Shown here: positions 44,358 through 53,413 of the stretch, piece after piece
Layout: each line of letters begins with the position of its first letter
Numbering within the stretch: the first letter of the stretch is position 1
Assembly (NCBI GenBank): GCA_035296965.1
Contig: DATGZX010000057.1
Location: 62,001 to 126,000 of the forward strand
DNA from: DATGZX01 sp035296965
GTDB taxonomy: Bacteria; Planctomycetota; Planctomycetia; Gemmatales; Gemmataceae
Length of the DNA: 64,000 nt
Direction of reading: 5' to 3'
Program-made: the position numbers and the translations under genes
Notes under the pieces: model-generated
Seen by the model: the letters and a program-made list of their open reading frames with translations, nothing else
The model's database searches: none
What the model was told of the DNA's origin: nothing

Positions 44358-46025
44358 ATGGCTCTGGACTATGACCATCTGTGCCAGACCTGGGATCCCT
44401 GGAGATTCATTCCCGCCTCGTACAACCTTGGTGTGGGGCTCACTCATGATCAGGTCCTCCATGGCCACGGAAACAGCCACGCCCTTCTTTGGGAAGACGC
44501 CGCGGGTCGATCACAAACTTTTACTTACGGCCAGCTCGATGTGTTGACGAACCGGTTGGCCTGTTCCCTGAGCCGGCTCGGGATTCAGCGCGGCGACCGT
44601 GTCTTCCTCAGGCTGCCGAACCGGCCCGAGTTTTACCTTGCGGCTCTTGCCGTTGCCAAGCTGGGCGGCGTGTTCATCCCGTCGAGCACGCAGTTTCTTG
44701 AAGCCGAGGTTCGCTATCGCCTCAACGATTCCGGTGCGGTGGCCGTGGTAACGACTGCCCAGTTGTTGCCTGCCGTGGAGAGCGTCCGCGCCGAATGTCC
44801 CGCGCTGCAGCACGTTATCCTTGCGGATCGCGAAGGCTATACCGCTTCGGGCGACTGCCTCGACTTTGGCTCGTTGCTGGAGCAAGGGCAGGAGAATTAT
44901 GTGCCCGCTCCGACGCACAGCGATGACATAGCCTTTCTAGCCTACACGTCGGGCACGACAGGCGATCCCAAAGGCGTCGTTCATTTGCACCGCTATCCGA
45001 TTGCGTATGAGTCGCTGGTCCGCTATTGGCACGATTACAGACCCGGCGATGTTGTCGCATGCCCTTCCGAACTGGGCTGGTTGCTGCCGGTCGCGTCCAC
45101 ATTTCTGTTCGCCCTCTCGCGTGGCTTGACCGTTCTCCTCTACGACTGCCAGGGCGGCCGTTTCGATCCGGAAAAGTGGATGGGCCTCATCGAGAAGTAC
45201 CGCATCACGAATTTCACCGCACCGCCCACAACCTATCGCATGCTCATGGCTGCGGCAGATGCCGCGAAGCACCCCGACCTCTCCAGCCTACGCCACGGGG
45301 TCAGTGCCGGCGAGCCGCTGCCGGCGGATACGCTCGAGGCCCTCAAAAAGCGTTTTGGAATCACGCTCCTCGACGGTATCGGCATGAGCGAGTGCATGGT
45401 TTACTGCTACAACATGATCGATGCTCCACTGAAGCCCGGTAGCTGCGGCAGGCCGGGCCCAGGCACCGCCATCGACTTGCTGGACAGCAACCTCGCGCCG
45501 GTCGGGCCCGGAGAGGACGGAGTCTTGTGCGTCCGCCGCGACTCTCATCCGGGCATGATGAAGGAATACTGGCGCAAGCCCGAGCGCACCGCCGAGGTTT
45601 TCCGCGGCGACTGGTATTTCACCGGAGACGTGCTCGCTCGGGATGACGATGGTTACTTCTGGTTCAAGGGCCGCAACGACGACGTGATCAAGGCCAGCGG
45701 CTATCGCATTTCACCATTCGAAGTCGAGAGCTGCCTGGCGTGTCATCCCGCAGTGTTAGAGGTCGCGGCCGTTGAAAGCCCTGATGCGCTGCGGGGCATG
45801 GTCGTCAAGACATTCATCGTTCTGCGCGCAGGCCAGGAGCCGAGCGCTGCCCTCAAAGCGGACATCCAGGGATTCGCCAAAAAGCACATGGCCGGCTACA
45901 AATATCCGCGCAAGCTGGAGTTCGTGACGGCACTTCCCAAAACTGCATCCGGAAAGACCAAACGAAAGGAATTACGCCAGCGGGAATTGGGCGCCTCCGC
46001 GCCGGGAACGCCCCGCGCTGAGTAG
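44358..46025 (+). CDS. Acyl-CoA synthetase (AMP-forming, medium/short-chain type)
   Basis: The 555-residue enzyme has the P-loop-like motif AYTSGTTGDPKGVVH, A5-type GIGMSECMVYCYN, the YFTGDVLARDDDGYFWFKGRNDDVIKASGYRISPFEVE hinge block, and the catalytic Lys in LPKTASGKTKRKELR. It activates a carboxylic acid with ATP and CoA. Placed 17 bases after the mutase chaperone, butyrate, isobutyrate or a related acid is a reasonable substrate; the sequence alone does not fix it. Confidence 0.88.
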   Translation: MALDYDHLCQTWDPWRFIPASYNLGVGLTHDQVLHGHGNSHALLWEDAAGRSQTFTYGQLDVLTNRLACSLSRLGIQRGDRVFLRLPNRPEFYLAALAVAKLGGVFIPSSTQFLEAEVRYRLNDSGAVAVVTTAQLLPAVESVRAECPALQHVILADREGYTASGDCLDFGSLLEQGQENYVPAPTHSDDIAFLAYTSGTTGDPKGVVHLHRYPIAYESLVRYWHDYRPGDVVACPSELGWLLPVASTFLFALSRGLTVLLYDCQGGRFDPEKWMGLIEKYRITNFTAPPTTYRMLMAAADAAKHPDLSSLRHGVSAGEPLPADTLEALKKRFGITLLDGIGMSECMVYCYNMIDAPLKPGSCGRPGPGTAIDLLDSNLAPVGPGEDGVLCVRRDSHPGMMKEYWRKPERTAEVFRGDWYFTGDVLARDDDGYFWFKGRNDDVIKASGYRISPFEVESCLACHPAVLEVAAVESPDALRGMVVKTFIVLRAGQEPSAALKADIQGFAKKHMAGYKYPRKLEFVTALPKTASGKTKRKELRQRELGASAPGTPRAE

Positions 46026-46028
46026 AGC

Positions 46029-46817
46029 TCAAGGAGCTACCGCAGAAGCTTCGAATTGGTTGGGCTTGAAAACAGGATTCAGATGAACATCGCGATAGAT
46101 GTATTCGCCCAGCAGTTTGCCATCCGCGTCTTTCAGCACGGTACCAACCTGGAAGGATGTTTCTTTATCGATGTAGATGGTGATCTCCGCGGGGTCATCC
46201 GTGCCTGAAGGCGTGCAGGTGCGCCGCAAGGCATAACAGAGCCGATCGCCGGCCTCACGCAGATTGCGCATGCCAAGGAACTCAATCTTGCTCGTCCCAG
46301 AATTCCTTCCGGCCTTCCAGTCTTTCAGCGTCCGTTCAAGCGTCTTATTCGGACCGAGCTGGGTGACGGGATAACGGCCGGACTGCCGGGCGTCCTCCCC
46401 CTCTGGATCACGGCTCACGACCTTGACGAGTTTGCCGGCGATTCCGGCAGGGTGAACCAGCATCTTCCCGCCGTTCATGCCAGCCACGTAGAGCACGTTC
46501 TCGGCTAACCTCTCACCGCGCAGCCAGTGCATGAAAACACTGTAAGGTTTGGCGCGGAAAGAGACCTCGATTTCCTCGCTCGGTTGCAGCTTGCCGCCGA
46601 TCCGTTCTTGCTTATGCATGATCAGGCTGTAACCAGCAATAGACTGCTGGTTGTAATGATCTAGGCATTTTTGCAAGAAGTCGATCGCATCGCCACCGGG
46701 TATCGATTCGGCATCCGCCACGGGGAGCGCAAGTGGTTGCTCACTGGCCGGGGGAGCTTCCACAGACTGGGGAGCCAGGAGGAGACATAGCGGCAGGCAG
46801 AACAAAAGTCGGTACAT
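46029..46817 (-). CDS. DUF1571 secreted protein
   Basis: Residues 1-21 (MYRLLFCLPLCLLLAPQSVEA) are a signal peptide. The rest matches DUF1571: FLQKCLDHYNQQSIAGYSLIMHKQERIGGKLQPSEEIEVSFRAKPYSVFMHWLRGE and the later ITIYIDKETSFQVGTVLKDADGKLLGEYIYRDVHLNP. This pattern resembles LolA/LolB-type outer-membrane lipoprotein carriers, so a lipid or envelope role is possible but unproven. Its stop is three bases from that of the convergent ligase gene. Confidence 0.82.
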   Translation of the reverse strand: MYRLLFCLPLCLLLAPQSVEAPPASEQPLALPVADAESIPGGDAIDFLQKCLDHYNQQSIAGYSLIMHKQERIGGKLQPSEEIEVSFRAKPYSVFMHWLRGERLAENVLYVAGMNGGKMLVHPAGIAGKLVKVVSRDPEGEDARQSGRYPVTQLGPNKTLERTLKDWKAGRNSGTSKIEFLGMRNLREAGDRLCYALRRTCTPSGTDDPAEITIYIDKETSFQVGTVLKDADGKLLGEYIYRDVHLNPVFKPNQFEASAVAP

Positions 46818-47142
46818 GGCGAACCTCCTGCTTAGCGCGATTCGAACTCATCCTAAGTTAGTTTAGGGGATCTGTAAACAGGGGCAATAAAATGCGGGGA
46901 CCCAGATCGTAGAACTCCACCCGGGGAGTCAGAGTATCCGCCAAATCTCGGCTGACTTCACAACCTTGGCACCGGGAATGGGGCGAGGAGAGAGGCGAAG
47001 ACTTTGCTGCATCTATCGAAGATTCGGATGATCCGGAGGCAAAATTGCCTGTCGGGAGGTGGCTCCAGGGTCATCCGCGGACAAATCCGGTGTAGCATGC
47101 AAGTGCTGAGCTTAACCCTTTCTTTGGCGCCCAAGGCATTTC
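46818..47142. other. Intergenic region between divergent genes
   Basis: This 325-base space should hold promoters for the leftward DUF1571 gene and the rightward lipoprotein gene. No confident promoter, palindrome or coding frame was found. Confidence 0.4.
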
Positions 47143-47958
47143 GTGGATGGAGCCGTGTTGAAGATTCCACCCTTTCGAGTTCGCTGGGTCCTGCTGGTTC
47201 TTCTCGTTTTCTCCGGTTGCGCGGGTGTAAGGCACGAAGTCCTCGCGCCGCTCAGGCTTCCCGCGCCGCAGGGAGTGATTTTTTCTGCAGACGGCGCTGG
47301 AGGTTTTGAAGCCACCTCGGATGCTCTGCGCCAAAGCATTCAAACTGAGGGATTACCACTTCACGTCGAAACCGTCGATTGGTCACATGGGTTTGGCCGG
47401 ATCATTTCCGACGAAGTTGGACGCGGGCGCATGCACGAAGCCGCGGATTGCCTGGCTGCAAAGGTTGCAGCCTTCCATTCTTCCTGTCCGGATACGCCGA
47501 TTTACTTCCTCGGGCACAGCGCGGGGTCGGCCGTGGTGCTCGGCGCCGCAGAGCGACTACCTACCGGTTGCGTGGATCGGATCGTTCTTCTGGCCCCTTC
47601 CGTGTCCGCGGAATACGACCTGCGTCCAGCGTTACGATGCGTCCGCGAGGAAATTGATGTCTTCACGAGTAAGCGCGACTGGTGGTACCTGGGTTTCGGC
47701 GTGAGCATTGTCGGCACGGCGGACGGACGCTGGCGCGCCGCGGCCGGTCGCGTCGGCTTTCGGCCAATCATCCAGGCTCCGGAAGATGCCAGCCTTTACA
47801 CAAAGCTGCGACAACATCCCTGGGATGCGTGCGTCGAATGGACCGGCAATCGCGGCGGGCACTACGGCAGCCATCACCCGGAGTTCCTCCGCGCCTATGT
47901 CCTGCCGCTGATGACATGCCGCGGACGCGTGGTGCAAGGCCCGGCGAGCGCTCCCTAG
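47143..47958 (+). CDS. Lipoprotein with alpha/beta-hydrolase-like motif
   Basis: Residues 10-26 (FRVRWVLLVLLVFSGC) form a lipoprotein signal with lipobox VFSGC. The nucleophile-elbow motif is GHSAGSAVV (GxSxG) after strand TPIYFLG. The late His may be in GNRGGHYGSHHPEF. This suggests a serine hydrolase/esterase anchored in the envelope; the substrate is unknown. The start codon lacks a clear ribosome site, so GTG/TTG alternatives nearby are possible. Confidence 0.65.
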   Translation: MDGAVLKIPPFRVRWVLLVLLVFSGCAGVRHEVLAPLRLPAPQGVIFSADGAGGFEATSDALRQSIQTEGLPLHVETVDWSHGFGRIISDEVGRGRMHEAADCLAAKVAAFHSSCPDTPIYFLGHSAGSAVVLGAAERLPTGCVDRIVLLAPSVSAEYDLRPALRCVREEIDVFTSKRDWWYLGFGVSIVGTADGRWRAAAGRVGFRPIIQAPEDASLYTKLRQHPWDACVEWTGNRGGHYGSHHPEFLRAYVLPLMTCRGRVVQGPASAP

Positions 47959-47968
47959 CAACGACTGC

Positions 47969-48334
47969 CTGGGCGAGCGGCAGGTCATGATCTCCCCTCG
48001 CCCCCGCTTCGTGGGAGAGGGGTCGCCGGTGGGCCGATGAAAACCACGCCGTCCTTTCATCTGAAAAGCGTTGCGCTCGCTCTCCCCTCTCCCCTGTACT
48101 CGGGGGAGAGGGGGACATAGTCCTTGCAACAACCGCACGCTCTAGCGAGGGATGCTAACCCCCACACCCCTGCCCCTCTCCCCCGAGTACAGGGGAGAGG
48201 GGAAAAGGCGCAACACCCCAAGACAAGAGCACTAGCCGAAAATGGCCGCCTGATCAGCGGTTTTCATCAGCCCACCCCCGACCCCTCTCCGCGGAGTACC
48301 GGGGCGAGGGGAGAACAAGCGCTGCCGCTCGCCT
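47969..48334. repeat. 366-base nested inverted-repeat cluster of CCCCTCTCCCC palindromes
   Basis: Four related hairpins lie at 47992-48022, 48084-48113, 48173-48202 and 48282-48311; the two inner ones are 11-base-stem complements (CCCCTCTCCCC/GGGGAGAGGGG). The outer two belong to a long imperfect inverted repeat (47969-48055 against 48245-48334). The inner two belong to a second inverted repeat (48068-48115 against 48170-48216). The rest of the 488-base gap to mnmA (48335-48446) has a TATACT at 48405 but no matching -35. Confidence 0.8.
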
Positions 48335-48446
48335 TAGAGGGGATCACATCAAACCATAGAGGTTGCCTCCGGCTCAACCTCCCCCATTCCCACCGGCATT
48401 CGCGTATACTGATCTGGAAGATCAATCTGAAGAGGGATTTGCCGAA

Positions 48447-49535
48447 ATGCCGGCGCGCGTTGTACTAGCCATGAGCGGCGGAGTGGATAGCTCGGTCGCT
48501 GCGTTCCTGCTCAAGCAGGCGGGGTACGAGGTGATCGGCCTGTTCATGCGCACCGGCACGCATGGTCAAGAGAATGCGGCGACGCCGGCCCACAAAAAGG
48601 GCTGCTGCAGCGCAGTGGATGCTGGGGACGCACGCCGCGTGGCCGATCGCCTGAATATCCCTTTCTATGCACTCGATTTCGAGGAAGACTTCGAACGCAT
48701 CATCGATTACTTTGCGGACGAATACTTGGCCGGGCGCACCCCCAACCCGTGCGTGGTCTGCAACAACTGGCTCAAGTTCGGCAAGCTCTGGTCTTACGGG
48801 AAGCAACTCGAGGCGGATTACATCGCCACGGGACATTACGCTCAGATCGTCGCACGCGCGGGGGTTGCGGAGCTGCACCGTGGCGTCGATCCGGAGAAGG
48901 ATCAATCCTACGTGCTCTTCGGCCTGCGCAGGGGGATTCTTCCCCATCTCCTTTTCCCCATTGGCGGCTATCGCAAAGAAGAGGTCCGCGCGCTCGCCCG
49001 CGCGGCCGGCCTGGGAGTTGCCGAGAAGCCGGACAGCGTGGAAATTTGCTTCGTCCCGGATGGCGATCACGCCGCCCTAATTCGCCGGCGCCGGCCGGAA
49101 TACAGCACGGCCGGCCGAATCGTCGATACCGTTGGCCGTGTCCTGGCTGACCATGAGGGCATTGAAAACTTCACGATCGGTCAACGAAAAGGGCTGCGTT
49201 TTGCCGCAGGCGAACGGCGCTACGTGCTGCAGATCATTCCTGCCGAAAACGCCGTAGTCGTGGGAGACCGCGAGGAATTGCTGGCCTCCGGCCTGATAGC
49301 TTCACGCGTCAACTGGCTGCTGGAAGCGCCCCCCGATGCGCCATTGAAGTGCACTGCCAAGATCCGCTATCGACACAAGGCGGCGGCCGCCACTATCCGT
49401 GCGCTGGCAAATGGCGAAGCCAGCATCCACTTTGTCGAGCTGCAGAGTGCCGTGACGCCCGGCCAGGCGGTTGTCTTCTACGACGGCGACCGCATGCTGG
49501 GCGGCGGCTGGATCGAAAGCGCGCTGGAGGAATGA
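48447..49535 (+). CDS. mnmA: tRNA-specific 2-thiouridylase MnmA
   Basis: I start at MPARVVLAMSGGVDSSVAAFLL (ATG 48447). The PP-loop is SGGVDSS. The catalytic cysteines lie in TPNPCVVCNNWLKF and SVEICFVPDGDH. ATGHYAQIV and KDQSYVLFGLRR are family blocks, and the C-terminal barrel follows (ALKCTAKIRYRHKAAAATI...VTPGQAVVFYDGDRMLGGGWI). It adds sulfur to U34 of Lys, Glu and Gln tRNAs. At 362 residues it is of normal length. An insert GCCSAVDAGDARRVADRLN near residue 50 is as in the GCCS subgroup. Confidence 0.95.
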   Translation: MPARVVLAMSGGVDSSVAAFLLKQAGYEVIGLFMRTGTHGQENAATPAHKKGCCSAVDAGDARRVADRLNIPFYALDFEEDFERIIDYFADEYLAGRTPNPCVVCNNWLKFGKLWSYGKQLEADYIATGHYAQIVARAGVAELHRGVDPEKDQSYVLFGLRRGILPHLLFPIGGYRKEEVRALARAAGLGVAEKPDSVEICFVPDGDHAALIRRRRPEYSTAGRIVDTVGRVLADHEGIENFTIGQRKGLRFAAGERRYVLQIIPAENAVVVGDREELLASGLIASRVNWLLEAPPDAPLKCTAKIRYRHKAAAATIRALANGEASIHFVELQSAVTPGQAVVFYDGDRMLGGGWIESALEE

Positions 49536-49550
49536 TCGCACCGCACGCGG

Positions 49551-50948
49551 TCACCTGTCCTTGTCCACTTCCTTTACCAGCTCGTGTACCTTGGCGATGA
49601 TTGTCTCTTCGACCGGTGGCGCCCACTTGGTCGGCATGCCGTAGTAGACCATCGAGGTGTCGCCCTCGTACCCGCCTTCCCGCAGCACGCGCAGCGAAGG
49701 AATGTAGGCCATGACATCGTTGGCGTACGCGGTGATCCAAACTGGCCGGCTGCGGCCAATCTCGGCCTTGAGCCGAAGCGAGTAATCGACGACGACCTCG
49801 CCTCCGAGGGCGACCCAGAGCAACCGGTCTCCCAAGCGCCAAACCTGGACCGGATAATAGCGATAATGGTCGTCTAATTTGCCGCCGTTCGCTATGACCT
49901 GAAGCAACCGAGCCGCCCTGTGCCTTGCGGCAAAGATCTTGCTGCCGAGATCCGTCGTGAGCATCTCTTTCGTCGGCAGTTTGTCGAAGGGTAGTTCCAC
50001 CAAGCTGTAAGCGGCCGCCAGGTGGCCCTGCACGGGCGTCATGCGCTCGTTGAGCACCCTGTCCACGGCGTCCGCCAGTTCCTGGCCGTGCTTCTGGCAT
50101 ATGGCCACCGTCCTGCGCGGCATGGGGTTGGCGTCGCCGCCGCAGCCGATCCAGAAGAGGGCGAGCGCGCCGGGATGTTTCTTCTGGAGATACTCCTGTG
50201 CATAGCCCGCGTAATCGCCGCACCAAAGGTTCAGGTCCAACGTCGTGTTGTGACAGGCGTAGCCGAAGACAATCGCGCGGAGGTCACCTTTGGGTGAAGT
50301 GATACGAAGGATAGGAACGTCGTGATCGACGGGCCCACGCGGATTCTGGCCAATCGTGACGCCGGTTGAGCCAGGCTGGCGCCGATTGCCTGCGAAGGCG
50401 GCCGTGCCGGTGCCGATAGCCAGTTGCGCCGGCTTAAGGTCCTGAAGGGCCGCCACGATCGTTTCGACCATCCAGCCTCGCAGCTGGTCGGTGTAGGTGT
50501 TGATCAGGGCATTCTGCTCGGGCGACAAGTTGTACATGTCGTTGAGAGAAGAACGGAGCACCGGCCCGCAGTGAGTGTGCGACGAGGTAAGCATGAGCCG
50601 CTGGCGCGGCAAGCCCGTGCGGCGTTCCACGTCTTCTGCCACGGCACTCGAAAGCTCGCGTGGCAAACCAAGCAGATCGCTGGTGAGGAGTACGTGTTTC
50701 TGGCCGGATGAATCCTCGATGGCGAGGACCTTTACGTAAAGGTCGTGCAGCTTTCCCTCCGAGGGGCCGGTGCGTGCAGCATAGCCGGCCATCCACATCG
50801 CGTGCTGGGGTGTGATGATTTTAGATGCGAGTCCGACGCGGAAAGTCTCCGGAGCGGCCCTGCAGGTAGCTGAGAGGAGGCCAGCTCCGATAATCCCCGA
50901 CAGGAAGACAAGGAGGAACTTGCGGTCAGCTCCAAGGGGTGCGCGCAT
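49551..50948 (-). CDS. Secreted neutral/alkaline ceramidase-like protein
   Basis: Residues about 10-31 (KFLLVFLSGIIGAGLLSATCRA) are a signal peptide. The remainder fits the ceramidase N-terminal domain family: VGLASKIITPQHAMWMAGYAAR, the metal-site motif LTSSHTHCGP, and YACHNTTLDLNLWCGDYAGYAQEYL. Planctomycetes carry many such proteins and true ceramide hydrolysis is not assured. The stop is 15 bases from that of mnmA (convergent). Confidence 0.82.
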   Translation of the reverse strand: MRAPLGADRKFLLVFLSGIIGAGLLSATCRAAPETFRVGLASKIITPQHAMWMAGYAARTGPSEGKLHDLYVKVLAIEDSSGQKHVLLTSDLLGLPRELSSAVAEDVERRTGLPRQRLMLTSSHTHCGPVLRSSLNDMYNLSPEQNALINTYTDQLRGWMVETIVAALQDLKPAQLAIGTGTAAFAGNRRQPGSTGVTIGQNPRGPVDHDVPILRITSPKGDLRAIVFGYACHNTTLDLNLWCGDYAGYAQEYLQKKHPGALALFWIGCGGDANPMPRRTVAICQKHGQELADAVDRVLNERMTPVQGHLAAAYSLVELPFDKLPTKEMLTTDLGSKIFAARHRAARLLQVIANGGKLDDHYRYYPVQVWRLGDRLLWVALGGEVVVDYSLRLKAEIGRSRPVWITAYANDVMAYIPSLRVLREGGYEGDTSMVYYGMPTKWAPPVEETIIAKVHELVKEVDKDR

Positions 50949-51087
50949 TGGCTTGTTACCTCAGGAGGGGCTTCAGTGGGAAGAAGTCCGTACCGGCTTC
51001 AACGAAAATCAAGTCTATGGCAAGAGTACAGCCATCCTACATTCTCTGAACGGCGCAGGCGAGAAGTATTCTGTGAGATTCCCGACG

Positions 51088-53412
51088 TCATACGAGGCCC
51101 CATTGGCGCCGGAAGAACCATTCGAGGCAGAGCAGCGATACGAACAGCAGGAAACAAGCCAGTATCCCCGAGTGGGAGAGGGCTGAAAACTGATCCTGGA
51201 GTGATGATGAGCTGGGGTTGCGCCGCCAGTCAGGCCAGAGCTTGGCCTTGGGTGTGTTCTGGGGCAAAGGCCGGCCCGCGTAATCCTTGAGGAACTGTTT
51301 CAGTTCTTCGCCCTGATGGAATTTGCCGCCGCCGGCGCTCGCAAGCTTCGCGAGAAACTCGTGGTCCGCCGCCTGGCGTGCCAGCTCGGCGTCATCCTGG
51401 TAGATCATGAAGCGGGCCTTGGCAGGAGGTAGGTCAAGAAGGGCCTTGCCGTCCACGTCGGTGCCCCAGCCGCGGGCAGTGACTATATATTCGCCCGGCA
51501 CTTCGGTTTTCCAGAAGGTGCCGCGCTCGTCGCCGTGTTCGCGCGCGGTCGGCACTTTTGTTTCCACCTTGTCGGGCCCCAGCACCGTAACCTCGAAATG
51601 AGCATCTTTCTCGGGAACCTCGACGTTGCTCTTGCCGCGTAGTTTGACATTGAACCCCAGCTTGCCCCCGACCGGAAGCCTCCGCGTGTCCGGCGTCACG
51701 ACAACGTTGCCGTCGGCTTCGTCACGCTTGGCCAGCCAGAAGACCATCTGCTGCCAGAAACGCGCATGCACCTTGTCGCTCTCCAGCGTTCGCCGCCAGC
51801 GCCAGGTCGTGTCGCCAGAGAAGGCAAGCGTTCGACCATTGCCAAATTGCATCTGCCCCACGAGCACCGGCTCGCCGGAAGCGGACTTGGCGAGCACGAG
51901 CGCACCCGGCTTGGGAGCGCCAAGCTTCGTCATGCCGTCCAGCTTGGGAAGTTTCTTCCAGATTTCGACGTTTTCCGCATCCTTGTCTGCCAGACGGAGG
52001 ATGTAGTGACGCAGCCCTTCCAGGGTAGGGACTATTTGCACAGGGCGATCCTCCTGGCCGGTCGCGTTTAGGTACACGGGAAGGAGGTCGGCGATTTTTG
52101 TCTCTTTCCAGTCGCTGTTGCCAAAGCTCTCGTAGCCGCCGATCATCAGCAAGCCGCTCCCCTTTTCGAACACTTGCTGATAGATCGCCTTGAGCACGTC
52201 TGGATTGCGCCCGGAAAGGCGCCGGGCCGTGATGTCGCCCAGGATGATGACGTCGTAATGCTGCTTTTCGAATTCGAAGAGGTCAGCTTCGGCGCCTGCC
52301 GGCTCTTGATCGGTCAGGCGGACTGCTTCGAAGAGGCGGATGCTTGGGTCATAGCTCAGCGCCCGCCGAATGGAACTCGGCTCAAAGGCTCGAACCTTTC
52401 CCTCGACGTAGAGGACGCTGATGCCCTCCTTGGTGACGGTTACATAGGTGCTGATCTCGTTGTTGAATGGCGTTATTTCCCCCCGCAGCGGGTCGATCTT
52501 GAGTGTGACTCGAACTTCCCCGGCCGTGGCAGGAGCGTTGCAGACCAACCGAATTTCGTTGCCGATTCTCTTCGGCAGTTTCTCATCCTGTGCCGTCTCT
52601 TCCTTGCCGTCGATCAGCAGGTGGACGCGCACCGGGGCATTTTCAAAGCCGGGAGCGTCCACCGTGCCTTTCACGGTCAGCTTGCCCTTGATGGCCACGG
52701 GAGATGGCTCGACTGTGATGCCGGTCAAAGCGATGTCGCGCTGGTTCGCACTGGTGGTAGTCTTGCCGAAGGCGAAAGTGTGGATGGGACAGGGCAGTTT
52801 GCTCCACTTGCCAGCCAGCGAGAGCGCTGGATAGCGCGTGCCGTTGTCGGCGCCATCGCTCAGGACGAAGAGGCCGCGCAGGCTGCGTTCAGCGCTGTGC
52901 CTCTCATAGAGGGCGTGCAGCATCTCGCCAAAATCGGTGCGCTTGCCGTCGGCCTTGCCATCCGGGTCGAAGTCGGCCACCTCCCCGGCGAATCGATAGG
53001 TGGCGACGGTGATATTGTGTTCGTCGCGAAGCTGTTGCAGCACCGGTTCGCATTCGCGCAACACGCGCCGGAGGTGGTCCCAGCGCGATTGATTATCGTA
53101 CTGATCTTGAATGGTCATGCTCTCCGATGCGTCCGCAGCAATCAGGAGCACGGATGGCACGCGCAAATCCTCCTGGATGGCCAACGACGGCCGAAGCACC
53201 ACCAGACAAGCCACCAACAGGGCGGCCAGACGCAGCCCGATCAGAGAAATGATTCGCCGCGGACTCGCTCCCCGGACGCCGCGATACGTCCAGACCGTTA
53301 GGACGATCAGGATTGCCGCAACCACCGCCAGAGACCAAGGGCCCACGCCCGGGATAGACCAGGGCCATGCTGGGTCGCTGGTAACGATCAGGGAATCGCT
53401 CGGCGTGGCCAT
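51088..53412 (-). CDS. Membrane protein with vWA and glutamine-amidotransferase-like domains
   Basis: The 774-residue product has N-terminal helices (about 24-44 and 62-82), a vWA domain starting SVLLIAADASESM (MIDAS DxSxS), then a class-I-amidotransferase-like region (YDVIILGDITARRLSGRN...GLLMIGGYESFGNSDW) lacking a clear catalytic Cys. A C-terminal helix (ILACFLLFVSLLCLEWFFRR) follows. It is the last gene of the leftward operon and starts one base after the preceding stop. The role within the Bat/MoxR complex is unknown. Confidence 0.82.
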   Translation of the reverse strand: MATPSDSLIVTSDPAWPWSIPGVGPWSLAVVAAILIVLTVWTYRGVRGASPRRIISLIGLRLAALLVACLVVLRPSLAIQEDLRVPSVLLIAADASESMTIQDQYDNQSRWDHLRRVLRECEPVLQQLRDEHNITVATYRFAGEVADFDPDGKADGKRTDFGEMLHALYERHSAERSLRGLFVLSDGADNGTRYPALSLAGKWSKLPCPIHTFAFGKTTTSANQRDIALTGITVEPSPVAIKGKLTVKGTVDAPGFENAPVRVHLLIDGKEETAQDEKLPKRIGNEIRLVCNAPATAGEVRVTLKIDPLRGEITPFNNEISTYVTVTKEGISVLYVEGKVRAFEPSSIRRALSYDPSIRLFEAVRLTDQEPAGAEADLFEFEKQHYDVIILGDITARRLSGRNPDVLKAIYQQVFEKGSGLLMIGGYESFGNSDWKETKIADLLPVYLNATGQEDRPVQIVPTLEGLRHYILRLADKDAENVEIWKKLPKLDGMTKLGAPKPGALVLAKSASGEPVLVGQMQFGNGRTLAFSGDTTWRWRRTLESDKVHARFWQQMVFWLAKRDEADGNVVVTPDTRRLPVGGKLGFNVKLRGKSNVEVPEKDAHFEVTVLGPDKVETKVPTAREHGDERGTFWKTEVPGEYIVTARGWGTDVDGKALLDLPPAKARFMIYQDDAELARQAADHEFLAKLASAGGGKFHQGEELKQFLKDYAGRPLPQNTPKAKLWPDWRRNPSSSSLQDQFSALSHSGILACFLLFVSLLCLEWFFRRQWGLV

Positions 53413-53413
53413 G

